Shown: positions 1 through 6,267 of the stretch, one piece after another
How the letters are laid out: each line of letters begins with the position of its first letter
Position numbering within the stretch: position 1 is the first letter of the stretch
Notes under the pieces: generated by a model
The model's database searches: none
What the model was told of the DNA's origin: nothing
The model's input: only the letters and a program-made list of their open reading frames with translations
Translations under genes and position numbers: made by a program
Source: an uncultured Lachnospiraceae bacterium
GTDB lineage: Bacteria > Bacillota > Clostridia > Lachnospirales > Lachnospiraceae
Assembly (NCBI GenBank): GCA_937910785.1
Contig: CALDLG010000153.1
Coordinates: 1-12,687, forward strand
Length of the DNA stretch: 12,687 nucleotides
Direction: 5' to 3'

Positions 1-1761
1 CAGAAGCTTTGCAAAAAGGACGGCAGCGAGGTGATTTATCCGAAGATGCCGCTTCCAAAGGAGCAGAAGTGGGGCGAGCATATGTGGAGCCACAATTACC
101 GGGATACGAATCGGATCAACTGCTATGATACCGGAACCTCACCCTGTAAAACGGCCTGTCCTGCGCATATTGCGGTACAGGGTTATCTGAAGCTTGCCAA
201 AGAGGGACGGTATGAGGACGCGCTGGCGCTGATCAAGAAGGATAATCCGCTGCCGGCCATCTGCGGGCGCATCTGTAACCGCCGCTGCGAGGATGCCTGC
301 ACGCGTGCGACGATCGACGAGGCGGTTGCCATCGACGCGGTGAAGCGTTTTGTGGCAGAGCGGGATTTAAAGGCGGAAACCCGTTATATTCCGAAGCCGG
401 TGGTGCCTTCCTTAAAAGGCGGATTCGAAGAAAAGATCGCGATCATCGGGGCCGGACCGGCCGGGCTTTCCTGTGCTTATTTTCTGGCCCAAAAGGGCTA
501 CCGCCCTGTGATTTTTGAGAAAAGTCCGCGGCCGGGCGGCATGCTGACCTACGGAATCCCGTCCTATAAACTGGAAAAGAATCTGATTGAGGCCGAGATC
601 GAGGTGATCAGGGCGATGGGCGTGGAAATCCGCTGTGGCGTGGAGGTCGGGAAGGATATTACGATCGGTCAGCTCAGGGAGCAGGGATACAAAGGCTTTT
701 ATATCGCGATCGGATGTCAGCAGGGAAGAAAGCCCGGAATTCCGGGAGAGGATGCCCGGGGCGTACATACGGCGGTGGATTTTCTGCGGGAAGCCGGAGA
801 AAAAGAACGCTTTGATCTGGGCGGTGAAGTAATTGTCATCGGCGGCGGCAATGTGGCGGTCGATGCGGCCAGAGTCAGCACGCGCTGCACTGCGGGCAGG
901 GTATCGATGTTCTGTCTGGAAAGCAGGGACGAGATGCCGGCCAGCCGGGAAGAAATTCTGGAGGCTTCGGAGGAAAACATTGCCATCAACAACGGATGGG
1001 GACCGAAAGAAATTCTGACGGAGAACGGCCGGGCGGTCGGCGTCGTGTTCCGGAAATGCGTCCGCGTGTTCGATGAAAATCACCGCTTTGCGCCGGTTTA
1101 CGATGAAGAAGACGTCATGACCGTGCCCTGTTCCGACGTGATTTTCAGCGTGGGACAGGGAGTCTTCTGGGGAGATCTGCTGAAAGAGAGTAAAGTTGCG
1201 CTTCGGTCAAACAGCGGCGTCCTTGCGGACCGGCTGACCTTCCAGACGGCGGAGCCGGATATTTTCGTGGGCGGCGATGTCTTTACGGGACCGAAATTCG
1301 CCATCGACGCGATCGCTGCCGGAAGGGAGGGCGCCGTTTCGCTGCACCGGTATGTGCAGGAGCACTGTACGCTGACGATCGGACGAAACAGAAGAGATTT
1401 TATCGAGCTCGATAAAGAGGATCTTTTTATTGCGGGTTATGACAACACTGACAGACAGCGGCCGGAGAAGGCCGAAGAATCGCAGCTTCGTTCGTTCCGG
1501 GATTTATCCCATACGCTGACGGAGGAGCAGGTCAAAGCGGAGACCTCCCGCTGTCTGGGCTGCGGGGCGTCGGTGGTGGACCCAAATAAGTGTATCGGCT
1601 GCGGCATCTGCACGACCAAGTGTGTTTTTGATGCGATTTCGCTTCACCGGGAGCTGCCGGGCTGTTCGGAGATGGTGAAATCGGAGGATAAGTTAAAATA
1701 TGTGCTTCCGAATATGGTCAGACAGTCTTTGAAGATCAGGTTTGCACCGAAGAAGGACTGA
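1..1761 (+). CDS. FAD-dependent, iron-sulfur NAD(P)-binding oxidoreductase (GltD/DPYD-like), probably 5'-truncated
   Basis: Predicted cytosolic flavoprotein that moves electrons between NAD(P)H, FAD and iron-sulfur clusters. Numbering from the GTG at 31: an N-terminal cysteine-rich domain like that of glutamate synthase small subunit and dihydropyrimidine dehydrogenase (C31, C39, C43-P, then C78, C82, C86, C90); an FAD-binding Rossmann motif GAGPAG at 140-145; a second dinucleotide motif GGGNVAVDAA at 271-280; the FAD-closing GGD at 414-416; and a C-terminal ferredoxin-like domain (C508, C511, then C521, C524, C527, C531). The frame is open without a stop to base 1, so the gene probably begins outside the window. 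The GTG at 31 has an AAAGGA about 10 nt upstream and is a possible but less likely start. The ferredoxin tail is not part of a plain GltD, and no glutamate synthase large subunit is seen, so the substrate is unknown. A 60-nt spacer separates it from hypA, suggesting one operon. Confidence 0.85.
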   Translation, partial: QKLCKKDGSEVIYPKMPLPKEQKWGEHMWSHNYRDTNRINCYDTGTSPCKTACPAHIAVQGYLKLAKEGRYEDALALIKKDNPLPAICGRICNRRCEDACTRATIDEAVAIDAVKRFVAERDLKAETRYIPKPVVPSLKGGFEEKIAIIGAGPAGLSCAYFLAQKGYRPVIFEKSPRPGGMLTYGIPSYKLEKNLIEAEIEVIRAMGVEIRCGVEVGKDITIGQLREQGYKGFYIAIGCQQGRKPGIPGEDARGVHTAVDFLREAGEKERFDLGGEVIVIGGGNVAVDAARVSTRCTAGRVSMFCLESRDEMPASREEILEASEENIAINNGWGPKEILTENGRAVGVVFRKCVRVFDENHRFAPVYDEEDVMTVPCSDVIFSVGQGVFWGDLLKESKVALRSNSGVLADRLTFQTAEPDIFVGGDVFTGPKFAIDAIAAGREGAVSLHRYVQEHCTLTIGRNRRDFIELDKEDLFIAGYDNTDRQRPEKAEESQLRSFRDLSHTLTEEQVKAETSRCLGCGASVVDPNKCIGCGICTTKCVFDAISLHRELPGCSEMVKSEDKLKYVLPNMVRQSLKIRFAPKKD

Positions 1762-1779
1762 GTCCGCAATCGGGAGCGG

Positions 1780-1796
1780 GCGGCCGGACAGGCCGC
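1780..1796 (+). other. GC-rich hairpin in the spacer before hypA
   Basis: Perfect 6-bp inverted repeat GCGGCC / GGCCGC (1780-1785 and 1791-1796) with a 5-nt loop. No T-run follows, so it is not a standard terminator. It lies 25 nt before the hypA start and just ahead of its ribosome binding site (GGAG at 1812-1815). It could affect mRNA stability or relative expression; this is inference. Confidence 0.4.
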
Positions 1797-1821
1797 GGCG
1801 CGGAAAGGAACGGAGACAGAC

Positions 1822-2172
1822 ATGCACGAGCTGGGAGTCGTATTTCATATTATGGACAGTCTGGAGAAAGTAGCGGCGGAAAACGGCGTGGAAAGCATTT
1901 CCAAAGTGGTTCTGGAGCTTGGGGAGGTTTCTACGGTGATCGAATCCTGCCTGATCAACTGTTGGAAATGGGCGGCTCCCAAACGTCCCCTGTTTGCGGA
2001 AGCAAAGCTCGTTGTGGAAACGCTGCCCGCCATCACGTATTGTGAGGACTGTGGCCGGACTTATCCGACCGTAGCGCATGGGAAAATCTGCCCGTATTGT
2101 CAGAGCGGGAAAACGTGGCTTGCCCAGGGGAATGAGTTCAATATCAGGGAAATTGAGGTTCCGGGATCATAG
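1822..2172 (+). CDS. hypA: HypA/HybF-family nickel metallochaperone
   Basis: Small cytosolic protein of 116 residues, a normal length for HypA, which delivers Ni2+ during [NiFe]-hydrogenase maturation (and to urease in some bacteria). It begins MHE; the second-position His is the known nickel ligand of the family. A zinc-binding domain is visible as C74-x2-C77 and C90-x2-C93. The start is supported by that conserved N-terminus and by GGAG at 1812-1815, 6 nt before the ATG. It follows the iron-sulfur flavoprotein by 60 nt and precedes an unknown gene by 76 nt, all on the same strand. HypB, the other hyp genes and a hydrogenase are not in the window, so it could be an orphan used for another metal enzyme. 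The family call is secure; the client enzyme is not known. Confidence 0.92.
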   Translation: MHELGVVFHIMDSLEKVAAENGVESISKVVLELGEVSTVIESCLINCWKWAAPKRPLFAEAKLVVETLPAITYCEDCGRTYPTVAHGKICPYCQSGKTWLAQGNEFNIREIEVPGS

Positions 2173-2180
2173 AAGCCGTT

Positions 2181-2219
2181 CCGGCTCGAAGGATCAGGTT
2201 GACATAACTTCCGAGCCGG
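2181..2219 (+). repeat. Inverted repeat in the hypA to unknown-gene spacer
   Basis: CCGGCTCG at 2181-2188 pairs exactly with CGAGCCGG at 2212-2219 across a 23-nt loop; AA/TT pairing extends it past one bulged base. No T-run follows. It sits about 30 nt before the start of the next gene. It could be an mRNA structure; there is no evidence that it terminates transcription. Confidence 0.35.
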
Positions 2220-2248
2220 GCAGGAGACAGACGGAGGAGAAAAGAAGA

Positions 2249-2971
2249 ATGGGGATGCAAAGGATGGAGGATGTGGCGGAGAGAAACGATTCATGGAAAA
2301 GCAGGAGCGTTGTGCGCAGAAGTTACCGGGCGGTCTGGCAGGGGAGCATGAAAGAAGAGCAGGCGGATCATCTTTTCGCACAGTGCCGGGAGGCGATGGA
2401 GCGGACAAGAGAGGAGCGCCGGCTGCTGACAGCCTCTCTTTATCGTTATGAACAGTTTCTTTTTCTTTATACGGAAGGGATCGGAGAAGCGGCGGCAGCG
2501 GACGAAATATGCGCGCCGCTTGCGCCCTTTTTACAAAACTGGCCGGAAACGGTGGAAAGACCGGAAAGCGGCAGAGTATGGATTGACATGCAGCCTTATT
2601 ATTATCATGCCGTTCCGGTCTGCGCGGAAGAGTGGATGAAGGACCGGAGACCGTTGCGCAGGCGCGGGCGGATTGCGCTTCTTGCTCCCGGCAGGTGGGA
2701 GTCTTATATGGAACATCATCTGGCGCTGATGCGGGAAGGGCTGATCGAAGGGGACCGGTATCATCTGATCAGTGTTCATGAAAATGTATTGTTTTCTTAT
2801 TTTGAAGAGCCGAAGACGATGACGAATCTGCGGAAGGAGAAGGCGGACAGTCCGGCTTTGGACGCGTGGCTTTTGACGGATCCGGAAAGTCATTTCATGC
2901 GGTTTTCGCCTGGTCAGGGGCCGGGACCGGATGAGAATTTCGTGTTTCTTTCCTGCGTGGCAGAAGCATGA
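2249..2971 (+). CDS. Hypothetical protein of about 240 residues, family not recognised
   Basis: I do not recognise this protein. The frame stays open upstream to an ATG at 2078, inside hypA, but GGAGG at 2233-2237 and the end of hypA at 2172 favour the ATG at 2249 (alternatives 2255 and 2264). It looks soluble: no signal peptide and no clear membrane segment. Residues about 30-75 are rich in charged, helix-forming residues. The middle is more distinctive: WIDMQPYYYHAVP at 111-123, an Arg-rich turn RRPLRRRGR at 133-141, then LLAPGRWESYMEHH at 144-157 and a stretch around HLISVHENVLFSYFEEP (172-188). The end (LSCVAEA) contains a Cys. Gene order suggests co-transcription with hypA and the flavoprotein, so a role linked to that redox or metal function is possible but only inferred. 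Ordinary codon use in the core argues for a real gene. Confidence 0.65.
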   Translation: MGMQRMEDVAERNDSWKSRSVVRRSYRAVWQGSMKEEQADHLFAQCREAMERTREERRLLTASLYRYEQFLFLYTEGIGEAAAADEICAPLAPFLQNWPETVERPESGRVWIDMQPYYYHAVPVCAEEWMKDRRPLRRRGRIALLAPGRWESYMEHHLALMREGLIEGDRYHLISVHENVLFSYFEEPKTMTNLRKEKADSPALDAWLLTDPESHFMRFSPGQGPGPDENFVFLSCVAEA

Positions 2972-3006
2972 CCGGAGTCCGGCAGGAAAGGCGGACATGG
3001 TCTTTT
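2970..3006 (+). terminator. Possible weak terminator after the hypA cluster
   Basis: Interrupted stem: GACC (2970-2973) with GGTC (2999-3002), and inside it TCCG (2978-2981) with CGGA (2992-2995), followed by TTTT at 3003-3006. The stem is short and broken by an internal loop, so this is a weak call. It falls directly on the stop codon of the unknown gene and ahead of the separate glg operon, which is where a terminator would be expected. Confidence 0.3.
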
Positions 3007-3079
3007 GTGCGGAAATCCGGGAGTGTGGATGAAAATCCGGAGGTCATGGAAATTTCTGACAAAAATCGTAATATTGCGC

Positions 3080-3116
3080 TTTCTTTTATCGGCTGAATGT
3101 TGTATGATTTTATTAT
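3080..3116 (+). promoter_or_regulatory. Candidate promoter of the glgCD operon
   Basis: The 172-nt gap before glgC turns AT-rich after about 3055. TATGAT at 3103-3108 resembles a -10 box; TATTAT at 3111-3116 is an alternative. No good -35 box lies at the right distance (TTTCTT at 3080-3085 is a poor match; TTGCGC at 3074-3079 is too far away). Upstream, GAAATCCGGGAG and GAAAATCCGGAG form an imperfect direct repeat at about 3012-3042 of unknown meaning. Confidence 0.35.
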
Positions 3117-3143
3117 AAAGACTATATGATGGAGGGCTAAATT

Positions 3144-4352
3144 ATGGCAAAAGAAATGATTGCAATGCTTCTGGCCGGCGGACAGGGTTCCCGTCTGTAC
3201 GCATTGACCGAGAAGCTTGCCAAACCGGCGGTTCCATTCGGGGGAAAATACCGTATTATTGACTTTCCGCTTTCTAACTGTGTGAATTCCGGAATCGATA
3301 CGGTAGGTATTCTGACACAGTATCAGCCGCTTGTGCTGAATGAGTATGTGGGGAACGGCCAGCCGTGGGATCTGGACAGATTATACGGCGGCGTGCATGT
3401 TCTTCCGCCTTACCAGAAGGCGAACAAATCGGATTGGTATAAGGGAACGGCCAATGCGATCTATCAGAATCTTTCTTTTATCGAAAGATATGATCCGGAA
3501 TATGTGATCATTCTGTCCGGAGACCAGATCTGCAAGCAGGATTACAGCGATTTCCTGAAATTCCACAAGGAGAAGGAGGCGGAGTTCAGCGTTGCTGTCA
3601 TGGAAGTTCCATGGGAAGAGGCGCCCCGTTTCGGTCTGATGGTGGCGGATGAAAACGACAGAATTACAGAGTTTCAGGAGAAACCGAAGAATCCGAAATC
3701 CAATCTGGCCTCGATGGGCATTTACATATTTAACTGGGATATCCTGAAAAAATATCTGGAAGAGGACGAGGCGGACCCGAATTCCGAGAACGATTTCGGC
3801 AACAATATCATTCCGAATCTGCTGCGTGACAACCGCAGAATGTATGCTTATCATTTCAGCGGCTACTGGAAGGACGTGGGGACGATCGCGTCATTGTGGG
3901 AAGCGAATATGGAGGTTCTCGATCCGGATAACAGCGGTATCAATCTGTTTGATGAGAACTGGAAGATCTACAGCCGGAAAGCGGCGCTGCCCGGACAGAA
4001 AATATCCGCGGGCGCGGTTGTGGAGAATGCGATGGTAACGGACGGCTGTCAGATCAGGGGAACCGTCAGACATTCCATTCTGTTCGAAGGCGTTAAAGTG
4101 GAAAAGGGCGCGATTATTGAAGATGCCGTCGTGATGGGAAATACGGTTGTAAAGGCAGGAGCCGTTGTGCGGCACTGTATCGTGGCGGAGAATGTTACGA
4201 TCGGTGAGAACGCAGTGGTGGGAGCGATGCCTTCCGGCGACGAGAACGGAGTTGCGACCATCGGTGCGGGCATTACGATCGGTGACAATGCCAAGATCGG
4301 TCCGAATGCCATGATCAATAAAAATGTAGAAGGCGGTGAAGAGCAATGTTAA
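3144..4352 (+). CDS. glgC: Glucose-1-phosphate adenylyltransferase, catalytic subunit GlgC
   Basis: Makes ADP-glucose from ATP and glucose-1-phosphate, the committed step of bacterial glycogen synthesis, in the cytosol. At 402 residues it has normal length. The nucleotidyltransferase domain carries the phosphate-binding AGGQGSRL at 11-18, then KLAKPAVPFGGKYRIIDFPLSN (24-45), SGDQI with the catalytic-site Asp at 127, the sugar-phosphate-binding FQEKPK with Lys at 180, and YWKDVGT at 241-247. A left-handed beta-helix of hexapeptide repeats fills about 285-390. GGAGGG at 3131-3136, 7 nt upstream, fixes the start. Its last 7 nt overlap the start of glgD, so translation of the two is probably coupled. 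Allosteric effectors cannot be read from the sequence. Confidence 0.97.
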   Translation: MAKEMIAMLLAGGQGSRLYALTEKLAKPAVPFGGKYRIIDFPLSNCVNSGIDTVGILTQYQPLVLNEYVGNGQPWDLDRLYGGVHVLPPYQKANKSDWYKGTANAIYQNLSFIERYDPEYVIILSGDQICKQDYSDFLKFHKEKEAEFSVAVMEVPWEEAPRFGLMVADENDRITEFQEKPKNPKSNLASMGIYIFNWDILKKYLEEDEADPNSENDFGNNIIPNLLRDNRRMYAYHFSGYWKDVGTIASLWEANMEVLDPDNSGINLFDENWKIYSRKAALPGQKISAGAVVENAMVTDGCQIRGTVRHSILFEGVKVEKGAIIEDAVVMGNTVVKAGAVVRHCIVAENVTIGENAVVGAMPSGDENGVATIGAGITIGDNAKIGPNAMINKNVEGGEEQC

Positions 4353-5488
4353 ATACGAATACAAATGCACTCGGCATTATTTTCCCGAACAGTTATGATC
4401 TGCTGGTTCCGGAACTGGTTAATATCCGTTTGATGGCATCGATTCCCTTTGCCAGCCGTTACCGTCTGATCGACTTTACGTTATCCAGCATGACGCACAG
4501 CGATATCGGAAACGTTTCCATTATGGTAAATAACAACTATCATTCTCTGATGGACCATCTCGGTTCCGGGCGTGAATGGGATCTGGTTCGTAAAAACGGC
4601 GGTCTGAATATTTTCCCGCCCTTTGCGGAAAAGGATGCGAAGCCGTATGTGGGACGCGTTGGAGCACTGGCAGGCATTGTGAATTTCCTGAAAGGACAGA
4701 AGGAGACCTATGTGATTCTGACAGATGCCAATATTGCGGTAAACTTTGATTTCAAAGCGATGATTCAGGCTCATATCGACAGCGGAGCCGACGTGACGAT
4801 CGCCTATAATGAGCAGGAACTTCCGGAAAGCCTGATAAAGCTCCCGTCTAACGGCAGATGCTTCTACTATACTTTTGATATTGACAACGGCAGAGTGACC
4901 AAGATTTATGTAAACTCAAAGGAAAGCGGCGTTCAGAACTTCTCCATGAATATGTATGTTCTGGAACGTGAGTTCCTGATCAGTCTGATTGAGGAGGCTT
5001 ATGTGCATGGACATGAGTTTTTCGAACGCGATATTCTCGTGCCGAAGTTAAATCAGCTGAATGTACAGGCGTATAAGTGCGAAGGTTATATCGCGCGCAT
5101 CAATGATTTAAAGAGTTATTTCGATGAGAATATGAAGCTTTTGGACGACTACAACCTGAATGCGTTATTCTCCGGACCGCCGATTTATACAAAGCTTCAT
5201 GGCGGAAATCCGACCAGATACATAGACGGCTGTAAAGCGCAGAACGTGATGACGGCGGACGGCTGTATCATTGAAGGCGAAGTTGAGAACAGCATTCTTT
5301 TCCGCAGCGTGAAGATCGCCAAGGGCGCCAAAGTCAGAAACTGTGTTCTGATGCAGGGAACCGTAGTGGAAGCGGGAGCGGATGTGGAATATCTTGTCAC
5401 GGACAAAAACGTTACGATTACAGCTGGTAAGGAAATGAAAGGAACGGACAGCTTCCCGGTTTATATTGGGAAAAATCAGACCGTATAA
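4346..5488 (+). CDS. glgD: GlgD, non-canonical subunit of glucose-1-phosphate adenylyltransferase
   Basis: Paralogue of GlgC, 380 residues, typical of Firmicutes, where GlgD associates with GlgC and modulates its activity. The fold is preserved: ASRYRLIDFTLSSM (36-49) matches YRIIDFPLSN of GlgC, and hexapeptide repeats occur at about 295-360. The phosphate-binding GGxGxRL loop is absent: the matching N-terminal stretch reads LGIIFPNSYD (9-18). The region matching YWKDVGT reads GYIARINDL (247-255), so that conserved Asp context is lost, although an Asp remains in LTDANI (125-130). These losses fit a regulatory, poorly active or inactive subunit. The ATG lies inside the last codons of glgC, with AAGGCGG about 9 nt upstream as a weak ribosome binding site. 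Confidence 0.95.
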   Translation: MLNTNTNALGIIFPNSYDLLVPELVNIRLMASIPFASRYRLIDFTLSSMTHSDIGNVSIMVNNNYHSLMDHLGSGREWDLVRKNGGLNIFPPFAEKDAKPYVGRVGALAGIVNFLKGQKETYVILTDANIAVNFDFKAMIQAHIDSGADVTIAYNEQELPESLIKLPSNGRCFYYTFDIDNGRVTKIYVNSKESGVQNFSMNMYVLEREFLISLIEEAYVHGHEFFERDILVPKLNQLNVQAYKCEGYIARINDLKSYFDENMKLLDDYNLNALFSGPPIYTKLHGGNPTRYIDGCKAQNVMTADGCIIEGEVENSILFRSVKIAKGAKVRNCVLMQGTVVEAGADVEYLVTDKNVTITAGKEMKGTDSFPVYIGKNQTV

Positions 5489-5489
5489 A
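5461..5489 (+). promoter_or_regulatory. Candidate promoter at the glgD stop codon, reading toward greA
   Basis: TATAAA at 5484-5489, overlapping the glgD stop codon, resembles a -10 box. TTATAT at 5461-5466 is a poor -35 at the correct 17-nt spacing. A start near 5496 would make a leader carrying both hairpins before greA. The -35 is weak, so this is tentative. Confidence 0.25.
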
Positions 5490-5502
5490 AGCGGACGGAT
5501 TG

Positions 5503-5519
5503 TGCCGGAGACACCGGCA
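5503..5519 (+). other. Short GC-rich hairpin after glgD
   Basis: TGCCGG (5503-5508) and CCGGCA (5514-5519) form a perfect 6-bp stem with a 5-nt AGACA loop, 14 nt after the glgD stop codon. An A-rich tract follows, not a T-run, so it is not a plus-strand terminator by itself. It could protect the 3' end of glgCD mRNA or form part of a greA leader. Confidence 0.4.
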
Positions 5520-5522
5520 TGA

Positions 5523-5610
5523 CAAAAACAGGGCATCAGGCGGATGGAAAAGATTTAAGTGCGCTTGCGCGTGGCTTTTCTCTTTTCGTCCGCCTGATGC
5601 TTCGGTTTTT
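5523..5610 (+). terminator. Long hairpin with A-run and T-run, probable (bidirectional) terminator or greA leader attenuator
   Basis: The arms at 5533-5544 and 5589-5600 match perfectly over 12 bp (GCATCAGGCGGA with TCCGCCTGATGC). After a small internal loop the stem continues inward with AAAAGA (5548-5553) and TCTTTT (5581-5586). A small GCGC-TT-GCGC hairpin sits in the apical loop (5561-5570). Outside the main stem AAAAAC (5523-5528) pairs with GTTTTT (5605-5610), giving an A-run upstream and a T-run downstream, the arrangement of a bidirectional intrinsic terminator. It ends only 32 nt before the greA start codon, so it either ends glgCD or acts inside the greA leader, or both. Confidence 0.8.
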
Positions 5611-5626
5611 ATGGTTTATTTTTGGG

Positions 5627-5634
5627 AAGGAGAG
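5627..5634 (+). promoter_or_regulatory. Ribosome binding site that fixes the greA start
   Basis: AAGGAGAG at 5627-5634 ends 8 nt before the ATG at 5643. The open frame extends upstream to a TTG at 5622, but that lies before this site and in the hairpin's trailing sequence, so it is not the start. Confidence 0.75.
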
Positions 5635-5642
5635 CTACGGCG

Positions 5643-6146
5643 ATGCACAACGAACTGACACTGAAGGATATCGAGAAGATGAAGGAGGAGATCGAGTACC
5701 GCAAGCTGGTGGTGCGCCGGGAGGCGCTGGAGGATGTGAAGACGGCGCGGGCGCATGGGGATCTGAGCGAAAACTTCGAATATCATGCGGCCAAAAAGGT
5801 CAAAAACCAGAATGAAAGCCGTATCCGCTACCTGGAGCGGATGATTCGGACGGCGGTTATTATCTCAGATGAGTCCGCAGAAGATGAGGTTGGTGTAAAC
5901 AATACTATAGAGGTATACTTTGAAGAGGATGGAACGACCGAAACCTATAAGCTGGTTACGACGGTCCGGGGCAATTCCCTGGAGGGTCTGATCAGCACGG
6001 AGTCACCGCTGGGGAAAGCCCTTCTCGGACACAAGACAGGGGACCGGGTATATATCGAGGTCAATCCTTCCTATGGCTACTATGTCGTTGTGAAATCGAT
6101 CGAAAATACGGTGGACGACGGCAGCGACAAGCTCCGGAGCTTCTGA
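5643..6146 (+). CDS. greA: Transcription elongation factor GreA
   Basis: Binds the secondary channel of RNA polymerase and triggers cleavage of the backtracked transcript, releasing stalled complexes. The 167-residue product has an N-terminal antiparallel coiled coil (about 5-72) whose tip carries the signature ARAHGDLSENFEYHAAK (35-51); D40 and E43 match the acidic tip residues of E. coli GreA (D41, E44) that act on the catalytic Mg2+. The C-terminal domain shows the typical SPLGKALLGHKTGDRVYIEV (121-140). Translation from ATG 5643 gives the normal family length. A hairpin with a T-run ends 32 nt upstream, leaving no room for a promoter between it and the gene. GreB is a closely related alternative name, but low-GC Gram-positives normally carry a single GreA. 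Confidence 0.95.
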   Translation: MHNELTLKDIEKMKEEIEYRKLVVRREALEDVKTARAHGDLSENFEYHAAKKVKNQNESRIRYLERMIRTAVIISDESAEDEVGVNNTIEVYFEEDGTTETYKLVTTVRGNSLEGLISTESPLGKALLGHKTGDRVYIEVNPSYGYYVVVKSIENTVDDGSDKLRSF

Positions 6147-6185
6147 CATAATGACTGGCATAACTTTTCCGGGACGGGCATATAA

Positions 6186-6246
6186 AGTGTAAAGAGAAGT
6201 TCTGAGCCCCCGTAACAGGGGTGTTTCACAAAGAGCTTTTTACACT
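6186..6246 (+). repeat. Inverted repeat with nested hairpin before the P-type ATPase gene
   Basis: AGTGTAAA (6186-6193) pairs perfectly with TTTACACT (6239-6246). Between them CCCC/GGGG (within 6207-6211 and 6218-6221) forms a smaller hairpin with a loop of 6-7 nt, followed by GTGTTTC. The outer repeat ends 6 nt before the AGGAGG-type ribosome binding site at 6253-6259. A TATAAA at 6181-6186 could be a -10 box but has no convincing -35. It may be a leader structure affecting ATPase expression, or the inner hairpin may be a weak greA terminator. I could not match it to a known riboswitch. Confidence 0.4.
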
Positions 6247-6267
6247 GCGCTTGAGGAGGAAAAGGGT

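Noticed and set aside
2078..2248. In-frame upstream extension of the unknown gene, starting inside hypA
   Set aside because: It overlaps nearly 100 nt of hypA in another frame, its residues are Arg/Ser-rich and atypical, and a GGAGG site supports the later ATG at 2249.
5519..5815. Open frame across the hairpin and the start of greA
   Set aside because: It runs through the terminator stem and then along greA in the wrong frame; the product is low-complexity Gly/Arg-rich.
6147..6267. yybP-ykoY Mn2+ riboswitch before the ATPase
   Set aside because: The conserved GGGGAGUA-type element and paired loops of that class are not visible; only an inverted repeat is supported.
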